Assembly (NCBI GenBank): GCA_030690405.1
Contig: JAUYGU010000128.1
Coordinates: forward strand, 1 to 8,768
Source of the DNA: Dehalococcoidia bacterium
Lineage (GTDB): Bacteria; Chloroflexota; Dehalococcoidia; SM23-28-2; RBG-16-64-32
Direction: 5' to 3'
DNA: 8,768 bases
The position numbers and the translations under genes are program-made. The notes under the pieces are model-generated. The model made no database searches and had not been told where the DNA came from. It worked only from the letters and a program-made list of their open reading frames with translations. This document shows positions 1 through 5,310 of this stretch, one piece after another (the stretch's first letter is position 1; each line of letters opens with the position of its first letter).

Positions 1-1587
1 CCAGAAGCCGCCGATGTCGTGGCTCCACATGCTGATGCCGGAGAGGCTCAGGCTCAGCCCGGAGCGCAGCGCCGCCGCCATCCCACCCCAGGTGCACGGC
101 TGGTCGCCCGTCCAGTTGATCGGGTAGCGCTGCGAGCCCGCATAGCCCGACCGGCTGAACAGCATCGCCTCGCCACACTCCTCCCGCATCACCTCGTATA
201 CGCAGCGGTTGTACAGCAGCGGGTAGATGTTGTGCGCCTGCTCTCCCGTGGTCCCGTCGGCGAAGAGGGCGTTCGAAGGCACCGCCTCGCCGTAATCCGG
301 CTTGAAGGCGGCCACGCCCATTCGCAGATAGGGGCGATGCTTCTCCTGCCACCAGCGGTAGGCCTCCGGGTTCGTGAAGTCGATGAGCACCGTGTCGTCC
401 GGGTTGTCCAGCGGCCGGGCCAGGCCGCCGTCTTGAGAGCGCACGAAGTAGCCCTTCTCCAGCCCCTCGCGGTGCATCTCCGTGTTCACCCAGACGTACG
501 GGTTCTCCCACAGGCTAAGCTTGAAGCCGCGCTCCGCCAGCCAGCGCACGAACCCCTCCGCGTCCGGGAACGCCTCGTCGTCCCACACGAAGTCGCAGCC
601 GTCGCGCTCCCGCGAGCGCCGCTCCTTCAGCCAGCGCGGGTCCACGTGCACGACATCGCCGGGAATGTTGAGCTCCCGCAGCCGCTCCACGATCCCCTCT
701 ACCTGCTCGCGGTCGCGGTACATGCAGCGCGAGAACCAGGCCCCGAACGTCCACAGCGGCGGCGCGACGGGCCGCCCCGTCAGCTCTGTATAGCGTTGGA
801 TCATCTCCTTCGGCGTGGGGCCATAGACGAAGAAGTAGTCCAGGTAAGGGTCCTCCACCCGGAACGCCGCCGATTGCAGCGCCGGCTGGCCCAGCTCGTA
901 GACGATGCGCGAGGCGTGGTGAACGAACACGCCGTAGCCGCGGTCGCTCATGAAGAAGGGGATGTTCAGGTAGCTGATCGTGGACGCCAGCCCGCCCGTC
1001 GGGTCCCGCGACCACGACACGAGCCGCTGGCCGCGCTTGTCGAACGGCCCGAACTGCTCGCCCAGGCCGAACAGCCGCTCGTCCGGCGTCAGGCCGAACG
1101 ACTCGTGGAAGGCGGCGCGCCCCTCGCTGTCGCGGGAGAAGCCGAGCGGGAGAACGAACGGCAGGCGCAGCAGCGTGTTGTCCTGCGACGGTCCGATGAC
1201 GGCGCGGCCGTTCGCGTCCTCCACCGTCATCGCCCAGCGCGAGCGGGCCAGCCGCACCTTGAGCGCGCCGCTATCGACGAGGACCGAGCCGTCCTCTTCG
1301 CTGACGCGGGTGGCGTGGCAGCGGTGCGCGCCCTCCACCAGCATCGGGGAGTCCGCGGGCGGCTCTTCGTCCAGCCAGGCGCGGAGGCGGAAGACGTGCG
1401 GCGTCACGAACGCCAGCTCCACCTGGAGCGTCTCGCCGCCCTCCGTCCGCACGGACACCCGCGCGCCGCCCTCGACCGGCTCGTACGAGGTGACGGCCGC
1501 GGCGTGGTCGTACTGCCGCTTGGGGTCGGCGAAGATCGGCGTCCACTGGTCCGCGAACTCGCGCAGGGCGCCGCCTGGCGTTACCAT
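1..1587 (-). CDS. Glycoside hydrolase family 31 (alpha-glucosidase/alpha-xylosidase-like), 3' end missing
   Basis: A retaining alpha-glycosidase that probably removes terminal alpha-linked sugars. The 529 codons present align by eye with E. coli YicI from a beta-rich N-terminal domain through most of the catalytic barrel. Family signatures include GLGEQFGPFDKRGQ (about residues 174-187), GRPVAPPLW (271-279), LSLWENPYVW (357-366) and the closing SGISMWSHDIGGF. The nucleophile is D431 in FKPDYGE and the acid/base is D495 in WTGDQ, 64 residues apart as in YicI. No signal peptide is visible, so it is probably cytoplasmic. The ATG at 1587 lacks a clear Shine-Dalgarno; an in-frame GTG at 1617 is an alternative, and a stop lies three codons above that. 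YicI is about 770 residues, so roughly the last third lies outside the window. The pocket residues aligned with YicI Cys307-Phe308 are Pro-Arg, so the substrate cannot be assigned. No sugar transporter is in view. Confidence 0.93.
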   Translation of the reverse strand, partial: MVTPGGALREFADQWTPIFADPKRQYDHAAAVTSYEPVEGGARVSVRTEGGETLQVELAFVTPHVFRLRAWLDEEPPADSPMLVEGAHRCHATRVSEEDGSVLVDSGALKVRLARSRWAMTVEDANGRAVIGPSQDNTLLRLPFVLPLGFSRDSEGRAAFHESFGLTPDERLFGLGEQFGPFDKRGQRLVSWSRDPTGGLASTISYLNIPFFMSDRGYGVFVHHASRIVYELGQPALQSAAFRVEDPYLDYFFVYGPTPKEMIQRYTELTGRPVAPPLWTFGAWFSRCMYRDREQVEGIVERLRELNIPGDVVHVDPRWLKERRSRERDGCDFVWDDEAFPDAEGFVRWLAERGFKLSLWENPYVWVNTEMHREGLEKGYFVRSQDGGLARPLDNPDDTVLIDFTNPEAYRWWQEKHRPYLRMGVAAFKPDYGEAVPSNALFADGTTGEQAHNIYPLLYNRCVYEVMREECGEAMLFSRSGYAGSQRYPINWTGDQPCTWGGMAAALRSGLSLSLSGISMWSHDIGGFW

Positions 1588-1621
1588 ATCGGGCCGTATG
1601 CTAGCACGGCTCCCCACCTGC

Positions 1622-1627
1622 TACAAT
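1622..1627 (+). promoter_or_regulatory. Possible -10 element (TACAAT) of the rubredoxin-like gene
   Basis: TACAAT differs from the consensus TATAAT at one position. It lies about 10 nt before the ATG at 1638, which would make the transcript nearly leaderless and fits the absence of a Shine-Dalgarno. No convincing -35 box is present at 16-18 nt upstream. The element sits in the 50-bp gap shared with the divergent GH31 gene. Confidence 0.35.
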
Positions 1628-1637
1628 CGACAACGTC

Positions 1638-1817
1638 ATGGCCGACGGGGAGGATGTGCCGGAGGTCCTGCCGCCGGAGGTGCGGACGGCCGCCACGGAG
1701 CTGGTCTGGCGCTGCGCCCTCTGCGGCTACCTGCTGCCACGCGCCAAGGGTCCACCGGACCGCTGCCCTGACTGCGGCGCCCCCCGCGAGGAGTTCTACC
1801 GCGTCACGGAGGACTAG
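1638..1817 (+). CDS. Small rubredoxin-like (rubrerythrin C-terminal type) metal-binding protein, 59 aa
   Basis: The 59-residue product has an acidic N-terminal arm of about 22 residues, then WRCALCGY (24-31) and DRCPDCGAP (41-49), giving CxxC at C26/C29 and C43/C46. This matches the compact rubredoxin domain at the C-terminus of rubrerythrins (pattern W-x-C-x-x-C-G-Y ... CPxCGAP), which binds one iron, or sometimes zinc, through four cysteines. The C-terminal EEFYRV also fits rubrerythrin endings, where a Phe follows the second knuckle. The diiron four-helix domain of rubrerythrin is absent, so this is a free-standing knuckle protein. It may be an electron carrier in oxidative-stress defence or a small zinc ribbon; sequence alone does not decide. 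It is divergent from the GH31 gene, with no obvious partner alongside. The ATG is chosen because it gives the expected compact domain and follows a TACAAT box. Confidence 0.8.
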   Translation: MADGEDVPEVLPPEVRTAATELVWRCALCGYLLPRAKGPPDRCPDCGAPREEFYRVTED

Positions 1818-1945
1818 CCGATTTGGACCACGAGCCGTTTTGAGCCTGGCACAACGCCCCCAACAACTTCTCACTGCCAATGGACCACCGCTAACCACCC
1901 AAGAAAGGAGGCGGTGTCCGATATGGCTTGACCCAGCGCAGCCGG
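1818..1945. other. Intergenic stretch without recognisable gene
   Basis: Between the rubredoxin-like stop and the LuxR promoter I see no plausible gene and no terminator hairpin. It contains a short repeated TGGACCAC (near 1825 and 1880) and an AAGAAAGGAGG purine run at 1901-1911, which is a perfect match to the anti-Shine-Dalgarno region of 16S rRNA but has no obvious start codon at normal spacing. Confidence 0.5.
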
Positions 1946-1974
1946 TTGACATTCTTAAAGTGCCCCTGTATGGT
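1946..1974 (+). promoter_or_regulatory. Sigma70-type promoter for the LuxR-like gene
   Basis: A perfect -35 box TTGACA (1946-1951) is followed after exactly 17 nt by TATGGT (1969-1974), which keeps four of six -10 consensus bases including the first TAT. Transcription should begin near 1981, giving a leader of roughly 28 nt before the ATG at 2009. This position argues for the short form of the downstream regulator, because a TTG at 1928 would be upstream of the transcript start. Confidence 0.65.
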
Positions 1975-2008
1975 GGCCCTGCAATTCACCGCCCGGGGGT
2001 ATCTGCCA

Positions 2009-2224
2009 ATGCCCGTGCTTACCGGCCGACAACTGGAGATAGCCCAACTCGTTGCAGAAGGATCGAACAACCGGGACATCGCGAACCGCCTCATAATCTC
2101 GGGCAACACGGTGAAGTATCACCTGAGCGAGATATACAGGGTTCTGGGGGTTCAGTCGCGCGCTAGCCTCACAAGGGCTTTACTTCAAGACGGAATTCTA
2201 CGGAAGAACCGCCCGAACGGGTAG
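2009..2224 (+). CDS. Stand-alone LuxR/GerE-type helix-turn-helix regulator, 71 aa
   Basis: The product is essentially only the LuxR C-terminal DNA-binding domain: LTGRQLEIAQLVAEG (4-18), NNRDIANRLIIS (20-31), then the recognition helix NTVKYHLSEIYRVLGV (33-48). The family pattern L-T-x-R-E-x-E-V is kept except that the first Glu is Gln. No receiver or ligand-binding domain is present, as in the small sporulation regulator GerE. It probably binds DNA as a dimer and may control the exported-protein genes that begin 39 nt downstream, or its own promoter. I chose the ATG at 2009 because a TTGACA/TATGGT promoter lies just before it. A TTG at 1928 would add 27 residues that do not look like the family, although an isolated strong Shine-Dalgarno lies before that TTG. 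The activating signal is unknown. Confidence 0.88.
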   Translation: MPVLTGRQLEIAQLVAEGSNNRDIANRLIISGNTVKYHLSEIYRVLGVQSRASLTRALLQDGILRKNRPNG

Positions 2225-2251
2225 GTAACATCGCGCGGAAAACCCGTTACC
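2216..2251 (+). repeat. Two competing inverted repeats between LuxR-like and exported-protein genes
   Basis: AACGGGT (2216-2222) can pair with ACCCGTT (2242-2248), and the overlapping GGTAAC (2224-2229) can pair with GTTACC (2246-2251). Only one pairing can form at a time. No T-run follows, so this is not a standard terminator. It could be a regulator-binding site or an RNA switch in the leader of the exported-protein gene, or chance. Confidence 0.35.
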
Positions 2252-2263
2252 ATCGTTAGCAGA

Positions 2264-2881
2264 ATGAATAAGCCGCTTGCCTTGGGACTACTTGCAGGGA
2301 TCGCTGGCATCGCCAGCGTACTCACCCTCACGCTGGCTGGCGCTGGACCACTGACGTCCAACGAGAAACCATCGAATCCTGAAGTGGGAACGAAGGGTAC
2401 ACCGGTTCCGGCTCCCAACCCGCCCACCAGCGCCGATCAGTGGGTCGTCGTGCCGCCCGAGGAGCGAACCGACATAGACTTCGTCGACATCACAGAGGCG
2501 CCTCTGTTCTTGCCCGAGCGCGGCGACGCCGCTAACTGCGACGACGGAAAGCTCGACCCCGAGAAGACGGAGACCGTGGTTCGCGAGTGGCTAGTCGAGA
2601 ACAGGGACAAATTGCCACTGTCGCAGGTATGGGATCAGACACTAATCGGCGTGGTCTGCCAGTATCCGAGCAGCGACCACCCCGGCAAACTGCAACTCAA
2701 TATCGGTTTCCAGCGCGTTGGTTACTCCTACGTAGCGCCCGAAAGCTGCGCTGAGCAGATGAGTGACTTGCCCACCGAAGCCGCGCTTCCTCCAGACTGC
2801 CTATTGCCAGATGACGTGGCGCCAACCCCCGAGGCGTGGAGCTACACGGTGGTGGTCGATCCTTCAGAGGTGTTGAAGTGA
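2264..2881 (+). CDS. Exported or membrane-anchored hypothetical protein A, 205 aa
   Basis: I do not recognise this family. The N-terminus is a short basic start (MNK) and a hydrophobic segment at about residues 5-28 (LALGLLAGIAGIASVLTLTL), which could be a signal peptide or an anchor. There is no lipobox cysteine. A Pro/Ser/Thr/Asn-rich linker covers about 29-57 (such as TPVPAPNPPTS), followed by an acidic globular part with four cysteines (in NCDDG, VVCQY, ESCAE and PDCLL) that could form two disulfides outside the cell. A segment near EKTETVVREWLVENRDKL looks helical. The ATG at 2264 lies 39 nt after the LuxR-like stop with only a weak purine run before it. The stop overlaps the start of the next gene (GTGA), so the two proteins are probably made together and may act together. 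GC content is lower than in the flanking operons, consistent with acquisition. Confidence 0.72.
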   Translation: MNKPLALGLLAGIAGIASVLTLTLAGAGPLTSNEKPSNPEVGTKGTPVPAPNPPTSADQWVVVPPEERTDIDFVDITEAPLFLPERGDAANCDDGKLDPEKTETVVREWLVENRDKLPLSQVWDQTLIGVVCQYPSSDHPGKLQLNIGFQRVGYSYVAPESCAEQMSDLPTEAALPPDCLLPDDVAPTPEAWSYTVVVDPSEVLK

Positions 2882-3417
2882 CGCCCCGCATCGCCATGCT
2901 GGCATTGGCGGGGCTCATCGCCAGCCTCGTGCTTTTGGGGTCGGATGCTGAAGCGCACGACGGGACCAACGGTTACATTTTGGGGCCGGATGCTGAAGCG
3001 CACGACGGGACCAACGGCTACATACAGTGGGCCGACATCCACTGGAATTTGTCTGGCACGCGACACCTTGAGTATGACTGGTACTACACAGGCCACGAAG
3101 GCTGTCAAGGCAACGATGCATGCGTCTTCTACACTACCATTGACCGGTACACGTGTGTCTACATTTCGTGCGCATGGTCGACCGTAGGCTATGTTGGTCA
3201 CGGCACAGTTCATGGTTGGCTATACGATCACTCGGCAATAGACGGCTCGGCCTCATGTCAAACGTTAACGCATTACGATGGTTGGGACTGCCATAACACG
3301 AGCGGTCAGCCACAGCCGTGCGGATCCGCCTATCGGCACCGGCCGACAGCGTTCACTCCGTACCAAACCATTATTTCTACAGGCCCCCTGAGCAACTACG
3401 TCTACAAATTGTGCTAG
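2878..3417 (+). CDS. Secreted cysteine-rich hypothetical protein B, 179 aa
   Basis: This is an unrecognised protein. The start is taken as the GTG at 2878, which shares GTGA with the stop of gene A and has AGAGG (2866-2870) seven nt before it; a GTG further upstream would put non-signal residues first. Residues 1-25 form a typical signal peptide: basic start, hydrophobic core LALAGLIASLVLLG, then D-A-E-A before HDG, a plausible signal-peptidase I site. That site and the following residues are repeated fifteen residues later (see the repeat entry). The mature part is rich in Tyr, Trp, His and Gly and has eight cysteines, the last being the C-terminal residue. This suggests a disulfide-stabilised extracellular beta-rich protein. 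No enzyme motif is seen. The gene ends within a few bases of the HAD remnant read from the opposite strand. Confidence 0.72.
   Translation: MTPRIAMLALAGLIASLVLLGSDAEAHDGTNGYILGPDAEAHDGTNGYIQWADIHWNLSGTRHLEYDWYYTGHEGCQGNDACVFYTTIDRYTCVYISCAWSTVGYVGHGTVHGWLYDHSAIDGSASCQTLTHYDGWDCHNTSGQPQPCGSAYRHRPTAFTPYQTIISTGPLSNYVYKLC
2933..3023 (+). repeat. 45-bp tandem duplication inside exported protein B gene
   Basis: Two head-to-tail copies with a period of 45 bp (2933-2977 and 2978-3022) differ at only two silent or nearly silent positions in the shared part (t2941/c2986, t2973/c3018). Each copy encodes D-A-E-A-H-D-G-T-N-G-Y-I preceded by L-G-S or L-G-P. The period is 15 codons, so the frame is kept. 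The near identity suggests a recent slippage or duplication event. Confidence 0.92.
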
Positions 3418-3419
3418 CC

Positions 3420-3663
3420 TGATCCGCTCCCGGAACAGCTCCTCCTTTCGACGCGCCAGCCGCTCCAACTCCCGCGGCGGCAGATCGCCCAGAAGGCGCT
3501 GCAGGATCGTCTCGTTGCGCAGGCCGATGAGGTTGCGGAACCCCTCGAAGGTGACGTTGCGCCCGGCCTCGCGCATCAACTAGCGGTAGGCCGCATGGTG
3601 AAAACGGGTGCTGTTCACCAGCACCCCGTCGAGGTCCCAGAGCACACCGGCGACGGCCGTCAT
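3420..3663 (-). pseudogene. HAD-superfamily hydrolase remnant (beta-phosphoglucomutase-like), truncated with in-frame stop
   Basis: Reading left from the ATG at 3663, the start is MTAVAGVLWDLDGVLVNS, the classic HAD motif I, with nucleophile D10 and D12 in the DxDG context. Codon 28 is TAG (3582-3580), where relatives have an ordinary residue before L-M-R-E-A-G. The same frame then continues with family-like helical cap sequence (FEGFRNLIGLRNETILQRLL, then RRKEELFRERI) to about 3420. There the similarity ends, at the stop codon of exported gene B. Motifs II to IV and the rest of a roughly 210-230 residue protein are missing. It cannot encode a working phosphatase or mutase. The simplest reading is that the gene lost its 3' two-thirds when the cassette on its left arrived, and the nonsense change came before or after. 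The start codon has no clear Shine-Dalgarno. Confidence 0.8.
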
Positions 3664-3679
3664 CAGGACCAGCCACGGC

Positions 3680-3710
3680 AATAAGAGGAACCCCCCGGCG
3701 TACCGGGGGG
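3680..3710 (-). terminator. Rho-independent terminator reading leftward
   Basis: CCCCCCGG (3691-3698) and CCGGGGGG (3703-3710) form a perfect 8-bp GC stem around a 4-nt loop. On the minus strand the hairpin is followed by the T-rich TTCCTCTTATT. It begins 29 nt after the stop of the small leftward ORF at 3740, so it probably ended transcription of that gene or of the whole leftward operon. The HAD remnant starts just beyond it. Confidence 0.8.
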
Positions 3711-3739
3711 CCCCTTCGATATGGCGGGACGTCTCGCGC

Positions 3740-3883
3740 TCAGCCGGTCACTTTGACCAGCGAGGCGAAGTAGGTGCTCCCCTCGATGTGATCCACATAC
3801 ACCTCCACCGTGGCACCCACAACAAGCGTCCCGATGATGTCTGCAAACTCCACGCACACCTCGCGCACGCGTTCACGGCACAC
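3740..3883 (-). CDS. Small hypothetical ORF, possibly the C-terminal remnant of an exported beta-rich (DUF5666-like) protein
   Basis: The 47 codons from a GTG at 3883 give a sequence of alternating hydrophobic residues, with core ADIIGTLVVGATVEVYV and then STYFASLVKVTG before the stop. The pattern I-x-G-x-x-x-V-G-x-x-V-E-V followed by a short hairpin resembles the repeated beta unit of DUF5666-type exported proteins, where it commonly forms the end of the chain. That comparison is from memory and is weak. There is no signal peptide and no Shine-Dalgarno, and an in-frame TAA lies about 18 codons upstream of the GTG. It may therefore be the leftover tail of a larger gene rather than an intact one. 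In its favour, the sequence is protein-like and a strong terminator lies just downstream. An intact small protein remains possible. Confidence 0.4.
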   Translation of the reverse strand: MCRERVREVCVEFADIIGTLVVGATVEVYVDHIEGSTYFASLVKVTG

Positions 3884-3890
3884 ACATATC

Positions 3891-3905
3891 CTGTCTAGTA
3901 GACAG
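3891..3905. repeat. Palindrome CTGTCTA-G-TAGACAG
   Basis: A perfect 7-bp inverted repeat around a single central base, 8 nt upstream (on the minus strand) of the GTG of the small ORF at 3740-3883. It could be a dimeric repressor operator or a small hairpin. It has no T-run, so it is not an obvious terminator for the prenyltransferase gene ending at 3952. Confidence 0.45.
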
Positions 3906-3951
3906 AAAGTTGCGGCGGATCGTTACAGGATTCGGGGATCGGCTGCCGGCG

Positions 3952-5310
3952 CTAGACGAGGATCGCCGGCGGCGAATCGAGCACCGCCGAGGCGAGCTCG
4001 GCGATCATGTAGCCCGCGAAGAGCGCCAGGCCGACGACCAGGTGCATCTGCACGTTCTGGCCCATCGTAGCCATCAGCTCGTAGGGGCTGGTGTAGTAGG
4101 CCTTGATCCCCCGGTAGACCTTCGCGACGAGCGGCAGCGCCGCCAGGGCGATGAGGGCCGGCCGGGGGATAATGCCGAACGCCGCGGCGAAGAGCACGAC
4201 GGCGAAAGCGGCCAGCGCCGCTATCAGGAATCCGCGCGTCACAGCTACGCGGCCCAGCCGGGCGGGCAGCGTTCGCTTGCCGACGGCGGCGTCGCTGTAG
4301 CGATCCGGGATCTCGTTCACGTACAGCACCAGCGCGATCAGTATCGCCACCGGGAGCGAAACGACGAGCGCCTCCCAGGACAGCTTCTCCGCCTGCACCA
4401 CGTACGCCCCCAGCACCATGATCGGCCCGAAGCCGAGCGCCGTCGTCAGCTCACCCAAGCCACGGTGCACCAGCCGCAGCGGCGGTGCCGTGTAGAACAC
4501 GCTGAGCACCACGCCGAGCACCCCGATGCCCAGCAGCTCCAGCGAGCCGCGCGTCAGGACCAGCGTGATCCCGATGGAGATGCCGACGACGTAGGCGCCG
4601 CCGGACAGAGCGCACATCTGGCGCAGGCTGACCAGCCCGCGCTGTATGACGCGGGAGCCGCCGCTGAACTGCGTGGGCGTGTAGTTCGCCTCATCGGCGC
4701 CGGAGAGGGCGTCGAAGATGTCGTTCGCGGTGTTCAGGCCGATGTGGATCGCCGCTCCACCCACCAGCGTCAGCAGCGCCAGCCACCAGCTGAAATAGCC
4801 GCCCCTCGCCGCAACGGCGATCCCCAGCAGTATCGGTATGATCGTCGCCGTCAGGAACGGCAGGCGCGTCGCCAGCAGGAACGTCCACACCGGCGAGAGG
4901 CGCGGCTTCACCTCCTCGCCCCGCTCCACCGACAGCGCGTGCATATAGCGCCTCGCCTGGACGTTCGAGCGCTCGACATACTCGAAGAACGGCGTCTCCG
5001 CCTCGTCCCAGCCCCGTACGCGGGCGGGCCGCAGGGCCATCTCCTCGCCGTCCCTGCGCAGCCGTCCCCAGAGGGAGATGTAGCGGCGCTGGTCGTAGCC
5101 GGTGCCGGGCTGCGGCCGGATGTGGCTGGCCACGACGTTCACTTCGCGGTCGTCCGGCAGCGACAGGCCCGTCCGGCCGATGCGGATCTCACCCCGCTCC
5201 GCGTCGGCGCGGAAGCGGGCGGCCGTCTGCACCGGATAGCCGTCGTCCCCGATCCAGGAGACGACGACGTGCGGGTACGCGGACAGCTTGACGAAGACGT
5301 CGCTATCCAT
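3952..5310 (-). CDS. Fusion: PPOX-type split-barrel domain + UbiA/MenA-type prenyltransferase
   Basis: Residues 1 to about 115 form a flavin- or F420-type split beta-barrel (YPHVVVSWIGDDGYPVQ, then EIRIGRTGLSLPDDREVNVV), as in pyridoxamine-phosphate-oxidase-like proteins. From about residue 140 the chain is a polytopic membrane protein of the UbiA superfamily with some eight or nine hydrophobic segments. The first Asp-rich motif is NTANDIFD (193-200); the second is D336-x3-D340 followed by VGKRTLPARLG. YTAPPLRL (273-280) and LGFGPIMVLGAY (292-303) resemble MenA, which prenylates 1,4-dihydroxy-2-naphthoate at the inner membrane to make menaquinone precursors. The aromatic substrate is not proven by sequence. 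MenA alone is about 300 residues, and the extra 140 account for the added domain. The ATG at 5310 has GGAGGG eight nt before it and overlaps the stop of the upstream PPOX gene by 8 nt, so the two are co-translated. It is last in the leftward operon. Confidence 0.92.
   Translation of the reverse strand: MDSDVFVKLSAYPHVVVSWIGDDGYPVQTAARFRADAERGEIRIGRTGLSLPDDREVNVVASHIRPQPGTGYDQRRYISLWGRLRRDGEEMALRPARVRGWDEAETPFFEYVERSNVQARRYMHALSVERGEEVKPRLSPVWTFLLATRLPFLTATIIPILLGIAVAARGGYFSWWLALLTLVGGAAIHIGLNTANDIFDALSGADEANYTPTQFSGGSRVIQRGLVSLRQMCALSGGAYVVGISIGITLVLTRGSLELLGIGVLGVVLSVFYTAPPLRLVHRGLGELTTALGFGPIMVLGAYVVQAEKLSWEALVVSLPVAILIALVLYVNEIPDRYSDAAVGKRTLPARLGRVAVTRGFLIAALAAFAVVLFAAAFGIIPRPALIALAALPLVAKVYRGIKAYYTSPYELMATMGQNVQMHLVVGLALFAGYMIAELASAVLDSPPAILV

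Noticed and set aside
19..2166. Long rightward open frame of 715 codons
   Set aside because: It is the antisense shadow of the GH31 gene and then runs through the rubredoxin-like and LuxR-like genes out of frame. Its Arg/Ala/His-rich composition is typical of GC-driven spurious frames.
2836..2877. Earlier GTG start for exported protein B
   Set aside because: It would place non-hydrophobic residues before the signal peptide. The GTG at 2878 has both an AGAGG site and the stop/start overlap.
2933..3023. CRISPR-like or larger repeat array
   Set aside because: There are only two copies, head to tail with no spacers, and inside a coding frame.
3936..3970. Hairpin GCCGGCG/CGCCGGC across the prenyltransferase stop as a terminator
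   Set aside because: The loop is 12 nt and no T-run follows on the minus strand, so it is not a convincing terminator.
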